Assembly (NCBI GenBank): GCA_963669435.1
Contig: OY770025.1
Coordinates: 3,472,001 to 3,536,000, forward strand
Direction of reading: 5' to 3'
From: CALJFL01 sp963669435
GTDB lineage: Bacteria > Pseudomonadota > Gammaproteobacteria > Pseudomonadales > Halieaceae
Length of the DNA stretch: 64,000 nt
Of the stretch, positions 34,129 through 43,452 are shown in pieces; the stretch's first letter is position 1; each line of letters opens with the position of its first letter. Made by a program: the position numbers and the translations under genes. Under the pieces are notes generated by a model. The model searched no databases. It was not told the origin of the DNA and saw only the letters and a list, made by a program, of their open reading frames with translations.

Positions 34129-34896
34129 CTAACCTGCGGTATACCCGCCATCCACGGGGATGGCCACTCCCGTGATATAGGCTGCGCCACTGGAGGTGAG
34201 CCACATAACCACGTTAGCGATTTCCTTCGGCTCCGCCAGGCGTGCAAGCGGGGTGCGAGATATCAGGGCCTCCCTGGCTCTGGGATTGAGCGAGTCCTGT
34301 GCCATAGGGGTCATGACAAAGCCTGGACATACGGCGTTAACACGGATGTTGTCGCGGGCGTGGTCCAGCGCTGCGGAGCGGGTCAGGCCAACAACCGCAT
34401 GCTTGGATGCACTGTATGCGGGAACCTTGTGGCCCCCGCGCAAGCCCATAATTGAAGCGTTGTTGACCACCGCGCCTCCTGTGCCCAGGTCGCGCATCGC
34501 CTTGATTTCCGACTGTAAGCAGTTGAACAGGCCACCAACATTGATCTCCAGGACTTTGCGCCACTCATCTCCCTGGTAGTCAGCAGTTGGGGTCATGCTG
34601 CCCATGATGGCTGCATTATTGAAGGCGATATCCAGGCGCTTAAAATTTTCGATCGCAGATTGCACCATGGCATCACAGTCCTGTGCACTGGAGATATCGG
34701 CCTGGACAAAAACCGCCTCACCGCCCTGATTGTTGATCCGTTGAGCCAGATTGTTGCCGGCTTCGGCGGAGACATCTGCGAGAACAACTGCAGCGCCGGC
34801 GCTGGCAAATTGCAGGGCAGTGGTTTCACCGATACCCGACGCGGCCCCGGTGACCAGGGCGACCTGTCCGGAGAAATCAAACTGGGGATTAGACAT
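34129..34896 (-). CDS. SDR-family oxidoreductase
   Basis: 255-residue classical SDR: TGAASGIG, D in LADVS implying NAD preference, NNAAI, NNASIMG, YSASK and the terminal PVDGGYTAG. All catalytic residues are present. It starts 12 bases after the acyl-CoA synthetase stop and belongs to that operon. The substrate is unknown; a hydroxyl-to-ketone step before CoA activation or in beta-oxidation are both possible. Confidence 0.92.
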   Translation of the reverse strand: MSNPQFDFSGQVALVTGAASGIGETTALQFASAGAAVVLADVSAEAGNNLAQRINNQGGEAVFVQADISSAQDCDAMVQSAIENFKRLDIAFNNAAIMGSMTPTADYQGDEWRKVLEINVGGLFNCLQSEIKAMRDLGTGGAVVNNASIMGLRGGHKVPAYSASKHAVVGLTRSAALDHARDNIRVNAVCPGFVMTPMAQDSLNPRAREALISRTPLARLAEPKEIANVVMWLTSSGAAYITGVAIPVDGGYTAG

Positions 34897-34908
34897 TAGC
34901 TTGCGGGT

Positions 34909-36510
34909 CTAGGCCTTGGCGGGCGAATATTTTGCCTGTAGCTCGAACTTCTGGATTTTTCCCGACGCCGTCGTGGGAAAAGCGTCTACGCGATGCCACT
35001 GTCGTGGGACTTTGTGTCTGGCGATGTGCTCGCGCAGAAACTCCATCAGCGCTTCGTCTTCTGGATTGGAGCCGGGCTTCACGCGGATCGCCGCAGCGAC
35101 CTGCTCCCCCCAATCAGCATCGGGGACACCAAAAACGGCGACTTCCAGAATATCTTCGTGGGTGATGAGCACATCCTCGATTTCTCTCGGGAATATGTTC
35201 TCACCGCCGCGGATGATCATATCCTTGATACGACCAGTGATCTTGCAGTAGCCATCCTCGTCCATCACCCCCAGATCGCCCATGTGCAGCCAGCCGTTGT
35301 AGTCGACGGCGCGGGCGGTGGCTTCCGGCCTCTCAAAGTACTCATCCATCACGCAGACACTGCGAATGCAAATCTCGCCTATCTCGCCGATAGGTTTAAT
35401 CGCGCCTGACTCCGGGTCCTGGATGCTCATTTCCACATGCGGCATCGCCTTGCCCACGGTTGACGACTTGTGTTCCAGGGTGTCCCCTCTCACCGTCTGC
35501 GAGGCCATGCCACATTCGGTTTGGCCGAACAGCATGACAAACTCGGCGCCGAAACTCTGTTCCAGCCGGGTAACGAGCTCTGGGGGTATGGTTGTGGCTC
35601 CGCCGCCGATGACAATAACGGAAGACCTGTCGTAGCTATCAAAGTCCTCCAGCTCCAGCATCTGGAAATACATGGTTGGGACGGACCAGATAAAATGCGC
35701 CTTGTATTTATCTACGACTTTCATCACGGCGGTTGGTTCGAAGCCATCCAGTAGCAGGTGTTGGCCCTCATTCCAGACGCAACCCAGGGCCATATAGATG
35801 CAGCCCCCGGTATGGAACATGGGCATAAAGTTAACCCATTTGGAACCCATAGGCAGGTCCAGACCTGCAGCGGAAAACTTGGCGTAGTTGACAACGGCGC
35901 GGTGGCTCAGCAATGCGCCTTTCGGTTTTCCTGTCGTTCCCGACGTGTACTGGATCATGCAGCGATCGTCGGGCTTCACCTCAGGCAGCTCGGCCCCCTC
36001 CGAGGATGCCTGATCGGCCAGGATGCGAGATACCTCCTCATCCAGGCTGTGGACACCCAGCGGGCCATCGAGACGCTCCCCGATGTTGGTTGCATGATCT
36101 ACCAGATTGCGCCCGCGAAATTCCTTCGCAGCAAACACGGCTCTGGAACGGGATTGGCCGAGCACATACTCCGCCTCATTCTCCAGAAAGCTGGGATTGA
36201 CGGTAACCAGCGTCATTCCCGCCATACTGGTGCCCAGTTGCAGCAAAAACCAATTCAGGTTATTCGGTGCCCATACGGCGATATGGTCCCCGGGCCGGTA
36301 ATGGTCCAGCAACCATTGCGCAATTTTCGTAGATTTTGCGAGTAGATCGGCGTAGGTGATATTTGCACCTTCATCACCGGATAAGTGGCATTCGATGACC
36401 GCGGTTTTATCGGGAACTCTGGCGGCGACGGTCTGCAGCAAGCCGCCCACGGACAGTTCGGCAATTTCAATGTCAGCGTGCGGAGTGGTGTGCGAGCCTG
36501 TCAGGGCCAT
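34909..36510 (-). CDS. Acyl-CoA synthetase (AMP-forming)
   Basis: 533-residue ANL-superfamily ligase that activates a carboxylic acid to its CoA thioester via the acyl-adenylate. The P-loop is YTSGTTGKPKG (188-198); GDLG, GRIKDMIIRGGENIFP and the C-terminal lysine K518 in TASGKIQK are conserved. The FadD type, possibly for a bulky acid. It is transcribed away from the thiolase operon across a 261-base region, so the two divergent operons probably share control. Confidence 0.92.
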   Translation of the reverse strand: MALTGSHTTPHADIEIAELSVGGLLQTVAARVPDKTAVIECHLSGDEGANITYADLLAKSTKIAQWLLDHYRPGDHIAVWAPNNLNWFLLQLGTSMAGMTLVTVNPSFLENEAEYVLGQSRSRAVFAAKEFRGRNLVDHATNIGERLDGPLGVHSLDEEVSRILADQASSEGAELPEVKPDDRCMIQYTSGTTGKPKGALLSHRAVVNYAKFSAAGLDLPMGSKWVNFMPMFHTGGCIYMALGCVWNEGQHLLLDGFEPTAVMKVVDKYKAHFIWSVPTMYFQMLELEDFDSYDRSSVIVIGGGATTIPPELVTRLEQSFGAEFVMLFGQTECGMASQTVRGDTLEHKSSTVGKAMPHVEMSIQDPESGAIKPIGEIGEICIRSVCVMDEYFERPEATARAVDYNGWLHMGDLGVMDEDGYCKITGRIKDMIIRGGENIFPREIEDVLITHEDILEVAVFGVPDADWGEQVAAAIRVKPGSNPEDEALMEFLREHIARHKVPRQWHRVDAFPTTASGKIQKFELQAKYSPAKA

Positions 36511-36771
36511 GAGGTCGTCCTCTTGGGTAGGTAAGATGATAATACTGGTACCCCATTAGACGTGCATCTGTCTGCTGTACCTCAATTGGTAGCGACATCT
36601 CTCTCGCCGCTCTTTAATCGGGCACTTACCGCGTTCATGCGCAAAATATCCAGCCGACTGTGGTACCCGGGCAGTTCGAACGTCTATTCATTGTCCTGTC
36701 AGTCGCTTAAGTGGCTGGAAAGGCAGGTTTTTTTGTTCAAAAAATGTCCACCAGCTGCGTCGAGACCAGTA

Positions 36772-37977
36772 ATGCCGGAAGCTTATATATACGACCATGT
36801 ACGTACTCCCCGGGGCCAGGGAAAGCCCACCGGGGGCTTGCACTCCGTGACTGCCGTGGAGCTACTGGCCACGGCCCTGCGGGCATTGAGAGATCGAAAT
36901 CAGCTGGATACGTCAGCGGTTGAGGACGTCATCGCCGGATGTGGTTCCCCGGTGGGCGAGCAGGGCAGCGCGATCGGTAGAACTGCGGTACTCGCAGCTG
37001 GCTATAGTGAATCGACGCCGGGTCAGCAGGTACACCGGTTCTGCGCCTCGGGTCTGGAAGCCCTGAGCCTTGCCGCAGCGAAGGTTATGGCCGGACAGTG
37101 TGAGCTGACCATTGGCGGGGGTGTTGAGACCATGTCGCGCATTCCCATGGGGTCGTCGGGAGGAGCCTGGTATGCAGATCCGGCTGTGGCGCATGAAGTT
37201 TACTACGTTCCCCAGGGGGTCTCGGCGGACTTGATCGCAACGCTGTATGGATTCAGCCGAAATGATCTCGACGCCTACGCCTGTGAAAGCCAGCGCCGTG
37301 CCTTCCGTGCACAGTCTGAAGGTTACTTCGACCAATCAATAGTACCGGTATTTGACGATATCGGCCTGCCGCTGCTGGAAAAGGATGAGTATCTCAGGCC
37401 CGGGACAACCGTTAACAGCCTGGCGTCCCTGGCTCCCGCCTTTGAACAAATAGGCGCCAGTGGATTCGATACGGTAGCGCTGCAGAAGTATCCCCAGGTA
37501 AGTGAAATAGAGCACGTTCATACCGCCGGCAATTCCAGCGGTATCGTCGACGGGGCGGCCGGGGTGCTGGTGGGTAGTCGTGACATTGGTGACCAACTGG
37601 GTTTGCAGCCTCGAGCGAGGATCAAGGCATTTGCCTCGGTGGGTACAGAGCCCACCATCATGCTGACCGGGCCGACTCCGTCAGCACAACTAGTGCTGAA
37701 GAAAGCCGGTATGTCCATTGGGGATATTGATCTGTTTGAGCTGAACGAGGCCTTTGCGGCGGTGGTACTGCTGTTTATGGAGCAACTTGGAGTCCCCCAC
37801 GAGAAGCTGAATGTCAATGGTGGTGCTATCGCTCTGGGGCATCCCATTGGAGCCACTGGCGCAATGATCGTCGGGACTGCCCTTGATGAACTGGAACGCA
37901 GGGGCCAGCAGACTGCTCTGGTCAACCTTTGTGTCGGTGCCGGTATGGGTACCGCCATGATCATTGAACGAGTTTAA
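36772..37977 (+). CDS. Thiolase (acetyl-CoA acyltransferase)
   Basis: 402-residue degradative thiolase cleaving 3-ketoacyl-CoA. Nucleophile C91 (HRFCASGLEA), H357 (GHPIGATG) and C387 (CVGAGMG) are present, with NEAF at 325-328. The ATG at 36772 begins MPEAYIYDHVRTP, the normal thiolase start; the frame opens 70 codons earlier without coding character. Ribosome site weak (GAG). It is the first gene of a seven-gene beta-oxidation operon. Confidence 0.93.
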   Translation: MPEAYIYDHVRTPRGQGKPTGGLHSVTAVELLATALRALRDRNQLDTSAVEDVIAGCGSPVGEQGSAIGRTAVLAAGYSESTPGQQVHRFCASGLEALSLAAAKVMAGQCELTIGGGVETMSRIPMGSSGGAWYADPAVAHEVYYVPQGVSADLIATLYGFSRNDLDAYACESQRRAFRAQSEGYFDQSIVPVFDDIGLPLLEKDEYLRPGTTVNSLASLAPAFEQIGASGFDTVALQKYPQVSEIEHVHTAGNSSGIVDGAAGVLVGSRDIGDQLGLQPRARIKAFASVGTEPTIMLTGPTPSAQLVLKKAGMSIGDIDLFELNEAFAAVVLLFMEQLGVPHEKLNVNGGAIALGHPIGATGAMIVGTALDELERRGQQTALVNLCVGAGMGTAMIIERV

Positions 37978-38018
37978 GTTGAGCCTGGCGCGTACTGGAA
38001 ATAGGAATTTCGCAATCG

Positions 38019-39851
38019 ATGAAAGACATTGAGTTCAAAACGCTCAGCTATGAAGTCAACACCAACGGTGTTGCAGTAATTACAATTGATGTAAAAGATC
38101 GCCCGGTCAATGTACTGACTGTTGAGATGTACGATGACCTGCATCGGCTTGTCGATTGTTTCAAGGAAGATGACCGAGCCAAGGCCGCCGTAATTCAGTC
38201 TGGCAAAGAGTCATTTTTTGCAGGTGGGGACCTCAAACGCCTGGTCAATATGTACGCCAGAAAACGTAGCCCGCAGCTCGCCTACGATGAGTCCCGCCTG
38301 TTCACTACCGCGCTGCGAAAGCTTGAGTTATGCGGTAAACCCATTGCGGTAGCAGTCAATGGCTCAGCGATGGGTGGCGGGCTCGAGCTGGTGCTGGCCT
38401 GCAACAAGCGTATTGTTGCCGCGGGCTCGAGAATCTATCTCGGTTTACCCGAAGTTACCCTGGGGCTACTGCCTGGTGGTGGTGGTACCCAACGACTTGC
38501 TCGCATGTTGGGCGTTGAAAAAGCGTGTGACCTGGTACTCTCAGGCCGTGTTATAACGCCGAAGCAGGCGCTTGAACTCGGCATTATCGATGCGATCGTC
38601 GATAAGAGCGATTTATTCAAGGTGGCAGAAGAGCAGGTTTTGAGCGTTGAGGATGCAACGCGTCCCTGGGATAAGAAGGGCTTCGCAGTTCCTGGCGGCT
38701 CCGGCTTGAACGGCCGCGGGATGAATGGCTTGTTTCAGTCGCTGTCACGCGATTTGTCCGCCAGATATTTTCATAACTACCCCGCACCGATCGCAGCGTT
38801 GCGCGCCATTTTCAAGGGCAGCTCCTGCGGGAGTATGGACAAGGGCCTGGAAATTGAAAGCCGTGAGTTCTCCCGGCTAACCGGTTTGGTGCAGACGCGT
38901 AACATTATCCGCAGTATGTTTTTGAATAAGGGTAATCTGGATCGCCTGCAAGAGCGCCCCGCTGGTGTGGAGCCGCTCAACCTGGAGCGCTTGTCGGTGA
39001 TTGGGGCAAGTGCATTACCTGAGCACTTGCAAAGCCAGTTGGAAAAGACCCTGGATAAGCTCAATTGCTCTATCACGCCGGGCGTCGACCCGGAAGCAGA
39101 TGCGGTGTTGCTCTTTGGTAGTCACTCCGGCGAAGAAATCAGCCGCCTCATGGGCGAAATGCCGGACGCGATGTTCTGCGTCTCCTGTCCCTCCACCCTG
39201 GAGGAAACAAGGAGTAAAGACGAGTTCCGCAACCGCAGTGTCGGTTTTAACCTACCAGCGGTCGACACCTGGCAGTGTGTTGAGTTGGGCACGCTAGGAG
39301 GCGATCTCGCCCAGGCCAACCTGGCAAGAGCAATGGACCTGACCAAGCAGTTGCGCAAAACCCCGACGGTGCAGGAGTTTTCTGGCGTCTGGTTCAGTGA
39401 CGTGTGCAAGGATGCCTACCTTGCCGAGGCTGAGGCACTTCTTTCAGACGGGGCTAGTGCCACTTTGATTAACAACAGCGCGCGTTTTGCCAGCTTCCTG
39501 GAATCTCCGATTAAGAATGCCGAAGCGGCCGCGACTTCCAACGGTGATGCACAGGCCGCACCGGGTGTTGAGGACGCAAAGCAGCGGCTTATGTACCGCC
39601 AGGCGCTAGCCGCCGTGCAGTTTCTGGCGGAAGGACGAATCAGCGCCATTGATGCAGATTTGGTCTCGCTGTTGGGTAATGGCTTTCCAACCTGGACGGG
39701 AGGGGTTCTATCACTCGTCGACAGCGTGGGAGTCGAGAAATTTATCGCTGACTGTGAGTGTTTGAAGGAGTCTGCAGGCGCACAATTTGCCCCGCCGGCC
39801 TGGCTGTCCAGTTGCGGTGAAGAGGGGATATACCCGGCGTTCGTGGAATAA
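38019..39851 (+). CDS. FadB-like protein: active hydratase, degenerate dehydrogenase half
   Basis: 610-residue fusion. The N-terminal crotonase domain (about 1-200) keeps both catalytic glutamates, E123 (MGGGLE) and E145 (GLPEVTLG), so it should hydrate enoyl-CoA. The C-terminal part aligns with the 3-hydroxyacyl-CoA dehydrogenase half of FadB/FadJ but is about 100 residues shorter. It has IGASALPE instead of the NAD-binding glycine motif and VGFNLPA where FadB has the catalytic His in GMHFFNP. The dehydrogenase step is thus probably done by the HSD10-like SDR at 43.5 kb. Located between thiolase and acyl-CoA dehydrogenase genes. Confidence 0.87.
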   Translation: MKDIEFKTLSYEVNTNGVAVITIDVKDRPVNVLTVEMYDDLHRLVDCFKEDDRAKAAVIQSGKESFFAGGDLKRLVNMYARKRSPQLAYDESRLFTTALRKLELCGKPIAVAVNGSAMGGGLELVLACNKRIVAAGSRIYLGLPEVTLGLLPGGGGTQRLARMLGVEKACDLVLSGRVITPKQALELGIIDAIVDKSDLFKVAEEQVLSVEDATRPWDKKGFAVPGGSGLNGRGMNGLFQSLSRDLSARYFHNYPAPIAALRAIFKGSSCGSMDKGLEIESREFSRLTGLVQTRNIIRSMFLNKGNLDRLQERPAGVEPLNLERLSVIGASALPEHLQSQLEKTLDKLNCSITPGVDPEADAVLLFGSHSGEEISRLMGEMPDAMFCVSCPSTLEETRSKDEFRNRSVGFNLPAVDTWQCVELGTLGGDLAQANLARAMDLTKQLRKTPTVQEFSGVWFSDVCKDAYLAEAEALLSDGASATLINNSARFASFLESPIKNAEAAATSNGDAQAAPGVEDAKQRLMYRQALAAVQFLAEGRISAIDADLVSLLGNGFPTWTGGVLSLVDSVGVEKFIADCECLKESAGAQFAPPAWLSSCGEEGIYPAFVE

Positions 39852-39871
39852 ATCAAGGATACAAGGCTGTA

Positions 39872-41011
39872 ATGTATACGCTAGATTGGCTCTCCGAAGA
39901 GGGCAGGATGTTTCAGGGCGAAGTTCGCCGACTGTTCAGCGAAGAACTTGAACCGCATATTGAAGAATACGAACAGGCGGGCGTTGTTCCGCGGCAATTT
40001 TGGAAAAAGATGGGGCAGTTGGGCATTCTTTGTCCCAGTATACCGACGGAGTACGGTGGCGCCGGGACTGACTTCACCTTCAACATGGCAGTAGGTTTTG
40101 AGTGCGGCTACGCGTTTGGCGGTACGAGTCTGGGCGTCACCGTGCAGTCGGATATCATGGCCTTCTACATCCTCAATCACGGCAGCGAGGAACAAAAGCG
40201 CAAGTACTTGCCGGGCATGTGCTCCTCCGAACTTATCGGCGGTTTGGCGCTTACCGAACCGGGAGCTGGGAGTGACCTGCAGTCGATTCGAACTACCGCA
40301 ATACGCGACGGTGATGACTACGTTATCAACGGCCAGAAAACCTTCATCACCAACGGTCAGAATGGCGATTTCTTCGTGGTTGCCTGCAAGACAGACCCCA
40401 CCCAGGGTGCGCGCGGAATATCCCTGATGATTGTCGACGCTGGTACCCCGGGGTTTTCCAGGGGGCAGAATTTGGGAAAAATGGGACAGAAGGCAGCAGA
40501 CACCTCCGAACTTTTCTTTGACAACGTACGGGTCTCCGCGTCCCACCTGCTCGGGGAGGAGGGCAAGGGCTTCTTCATGATGATGGAGGAACTACCGCGT
40601 GAGCGCCTGGCGATCGCGTTAAAGTCTATAGGTGCAGCTCAGCGTTCCTACGAACTGACGCGCGACTATATCGCTGAGCGCAAGGTATTCGGGAAGATGC
40701 TGCAGGAATACCAGAACACGCAGTTCAAAATGGCCGAGATGAAAACACAGCTCGCGGCAGCCTGGGCAATGATTGACCAGTACGTTGCCAAGATGGTGGA
40801 TGGTACTCTCACTGATACGGAAGGTGCGATGGTCAAGCTGTTTGTCTCAGAGGTTGAAGACCTGGTTGTTGATGAGTGTGTACAGCTGTTCGGGGGATGG
40901 GGCTATATGTCCGAGTACCCGATTTCGCGATTCTATACAGATGCGCGGGTTCGCCGCATATTCGGTGGAACCTCCGAGATCATGAAAGTAGTGATCAGTC
41001 GGGACTTGTAA
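39872..41011 (+). CDS. Acyl-CoA dehydrogenase
   Basis: 379-residue flavin-dependent dehydrogenase forming the 2,3-enoyl-CoA. It has LTEPGAGSD and the C-terminal RRIFGGTSEIMK. Gly replaces Glu before GTSEI, while E244 in LPRERLAI sits where isovaleryl- and long-chain acyl-CoA dehydrogenases have their catalytic base, so it should be active. Complete length for the family. It starts 20 bases after the FadB-like gene. Confidence 0.92.
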   Translation: MYTLDWLSEEGRMFQGEVRRLFSEELEPHIEEYEQAGVVPRQFWKKMGQLGILCPSIPTEYGGAGTDFTFNMAVGFECGYAFGGTSLGVTVQSDIMAFYILNHGSEEQKRKYLPGMCSSELIGGLALTEPGAGSDLQSIRTTAIRDGDDYVINGQKTFITNGQNGDFFVVACKTDPTQGARGISLMIVDAGTPGFSRGQNLGKMGQKAADTSELFFDNVRVSASHLLGEEGKGFFMMMEELPRERLAIALKSIGAAQRSYELTRDYIAERKVFGKMLQEYQNTQFKMAEMKTQLAAAWAMIDQYVAKMVDGTLTDTEGAMVKLFVSEVEDLVVDECVQLFGGWGYMSEYPISRFYTDARVRRIFGGTSEIMKVVISRDL

Positions 41012-41064
41012 TGCTGGGTACTCTCCCAGCCTCTTGGTAATTTAATTGAGTGAGAAGTATTTAG

Positions 41065-42267
41065 ATGGATCTCGCGCTTAGCAAAGCAGACCTGGACTTT
41101 AGACAGGAAGTGAAAGACTTCCTGGCAGAGCACCTATCGCCGGAGCTTATTAGAGCCGGAAAACGCACCACGAGTATTTTTTCGGATTTTGACGCCGCAA
41201 TGGAATGGCAGCGCATACTCCATGAGAAGGGGTGGGCTGCACCGGATTGGCCGCAGGAGTTCGGTGGCCCGGGCTGGTCATTGACCCAGCGAGCAATTTT
41301 TAAAGAAGAGTGTGTATTCGCCAATGCGCCTTCTTTACAGCTTTCCGGGTTGACCTTGCTCGGACCTATCCTGATGAAGTATGGCAATGCGCAGCAAAAA
41401 GCGTTGCTGCAGAAAATTCTGTCCGGTGAGGATGTGTGGGCACAGGGTTATTCCGAGCCCAATGCCGGGTCGGACCTGGCTTCACTGCAAACTCGCGCAG
41501 ACCGGCAAGATGATTGTTACATCGTCAATGGCTCCAAGATCTGGACCAGCTATGCTCATCGTTCGAACAAAATATTTTGCCTTGTGCGAACGAGTAATGA
41601 AGGCAAACCGCAGTCGGGAATCAGCTTTTTACTTATGGATATGGATCTACCCGGAATCAGCTGTGAGCCGATTTTGGGTCTTGATGGCGAGGTGGAGCAA
41701 TGTCAGGTGTTCTTCGACGACGTGCGAGTCTCGTTGGAAAACCTGGTCGGTGAAGAGAATCAGGGCTGGGAGATAGCCAAGTACTTACTCGAGTTCGAGC
41801 GCGGCATGATTAACCAGTATCCCACCATTTCCAAACGGATCAGCGTGGTACGTGAGATAGCGGCGCAAAAGAAAGTTGCTGGAAGCGATAATTTGCTGAG
41901 TTCACCGGTATTTGCAGCAATACTTGCGGAAGTGGAGATCGATAACCTGGCTCTGGCACAAATGGAGAATCGCATCAGGGCCTCTATCGGTGCAGGTGAG
42001 AACCCGGGAGCACTGGCCTCATTGGTAAAAGTGGTCGGTACGGAGTTGAGTCAAAAAGTGGATGAACTCGCCCTGGAGGCCGATGGCAGTTTTATCGCCG
42101 CGGCGCAAAACCACGCACTGTCGCCTGCCTACGAAGGCGCAGTGGTCGGGGACGAGGCGGGCCTGACCGTTATGAACTACTACTTGAATAACCGCGCATC
42201 GACCATCTACGGGGGCAGCGCCCAGGTACAGCGCAACATTATTGCCAAACAGGTATTGGGCCTATAG
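41065..42267 (+). CDS. Acyl-CoA dehydrogenase, likely active half of a hetero-pair
   Basis: 400-residue acyl-CoA dehydrogenase: QGYSEPNAGSDLA, KIWTSYAH and the C-terminal TIYGGSAQVQRNIIAK. The Glu-Arg pair E245/R246 in LLEFERGM matches the catalytic-base position of the isovaleryl type. The long insertion and WPQEFGGPGWS resemble the FadE subunits of steroid side-chain catabolism. The next gene follows after 14 bases and encodes a second, divergent dehydrogenase; in Mycobacterium such tandem genes make alpha2beta2 enzymes (ChsE1/ChsE2 type). Confidence 0.9.
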   Translation: MDLALSKADLDFRQEVKDFLAEHLSPELIRAGKRTTSIFSDFDAAMEWQRILHEKGWAAPDWPQEFGGPGWSLTQRAIFKEECVFANAPSLQLSGLTLLGPILMKYGNAQQKALLQKILSGEDVWAQGYSEPNAGSDLASLQTRADRQDDCYIVNGSKIWTSYAHRSNKIFCLVRTSNEGKPQSGISFLLMDMDLPGISCEPILGLDGEVEQCQVFFDDVRVSLENLVGEENQGWEIAKYLLEFERGMINQYPTISKRISVVREIAAQKKVAGSDNLLSSPVFAAILAEVEIDNLALAQMENRIRASIGAGENPGALASLVKVVGTELSQKVDELALEADGSFIAAAQNHALSPAYEGAVVGDEAGLTVMNYYLNNRASTIYGGSAQVQRNIIAKQVLGL

Positions 42268-42281
42268 GGCTGAAAGACAAT

Positions 42282-43415
42282 ATGAATTTTAACTACAGCG
42301 AAGAACAGCATTTATTCCAGGACAGCATCGGCAAGTATCTCGCCGATACCTATAGCTTTGAGCAACGCCAACAAAGACTTGAAAAAAATGCATCCTTTAG
42401 CGCCGATGTTTGGCGAGATGCCAGTGAATTGGGGTGGCTGGCCATGCCATTTCCGGAGGACTGTGGCGGGTATGGCGGAACCGCTATTGAATTGATGCTG
42501 TTGTTCGAAGAAATGGGCAAGAAGCTTGTGGTTGAACCGTTTCTGGACACCCTGGTTCTTGGTGGTGGTCTGCTGCGACGCCTCTCATCAGGCCGGCACG
42601 ACGAGTGCCTTGCAAAGTTGATCGAGGGGCAGGTCCATTGCGCTGTCGCTCATGAAGAGGGTGATCAGGCCTATGCGGTCGACCACGTGACGGCTGCTGC
42701 ATCAAGATCGGCAGACGGCTTTATTCTCAACGGTCAGAAGAGTGTGGTTTACAACCTGGGCGCAGCAGACTTTATTGTTGTGTCAGCGATGCTGGACGAG
42801 GAATTTTCACTGTTCCTGGTACCCGCACACACTGCGGGTTTAGTTACACAAACCTACATGACTGTAGATGACGGTAATGCGGGCGAATTGACCCTGGAAA
42901 ATGTGCACGTTGCTGAAGATGCACTACTAGGTGTGGGCGAGACTGCCGTGGAGGCGCTCGAACGGACGATTGATGAGGCTATATTGGCCTCATCTGCAGA
43001 ACAGGTCGGTATCATGCGCAGCCTGCTTGATTTGACGGTGGACTATACCTCGCAACGCAAACAATTCGGCGTGCCCATCAGTACGTTTCAGGTTTTGCAG
43101 CACCGTATGGCGAATATGTTTATGGCGCTGGAACTCACCGTATCCCTGATGTATGCGACCGCCATAAAAATGCGGGACGACAGTGACGACGCCGCAGCCT
43201 ATGTAGCGGCCCTGAAGGTCAAGACTGACAATTGTGCCCGTGATGTGGCACACGGGGCCTTTCAGCTCTTTGGCGCGATGGCGACGACTCGCGAGTGTAG
43301 TGTTGGCCATTACCTGAAGCGTGTTGCCACGTTGAGACAACGTTTTGGCGGTACGCGTTTTCAGTTGCAGAGATATGTAACGAGCTCGATCCTGGGTGAC
43401 GAGCCACACCACTGA
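42282..43415 (+). CDS. Acyl-CoA dehydrogenase-like partner subunit
   Basis: 377-residue member of the acyl-CoA dehydrogenase family with FPEDCGGYGG, ILNGQKSVVYN and RQRFGGTRFQLQ. The GTSEI-type end is changed to GTRFQ, and the expected Glu-Arg base is replaced in the DEAILASSAEQVG stretch, so it may not catalyse alone. It fits the non-catalytic or FAD-contributing subunit of a heterotetramer with the product of the gene 14 bases upstream. Such pairs act on bulky CoA esters such as steroid side chains. Confidence 0.88.
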   Translation: MNFNYSEEQHLFQDSIGKYLADTYSFEQRQQRLEKNASFSADVWRDASELGWLAMPFPEDCGGYGGTAIELMLLFEEMGKKLVVEPFLDTLVLGGGLLRRLSSGRHDECLAKLIEGQVHCAVAHEEGDQAYAVDHVTAAASRSADGFILNGQKSVVYNLGAADFIVVSAMLDEEFSLFLVPAHTAGLVTQTYMTVDDGNAGELTLENVHVAEDALLGVGETAVEALERTIDEAILASSAEQVGIMRSLLDLTVDYTSQRKQFGVPISTFQVLQHRMANMFMALELTVSLMYATAIKMRDDSDDAAAYVAALKVKTDNCARDVAHGAFQLFGAMATTRECSVGHYLKRVATLRQRFGGTRFQLQRYVTSSILGDEPHH

Positions 43416-43452
43416 TTGTCACAATACAAAGCGATAAGGAGTAGCAAGCTTT

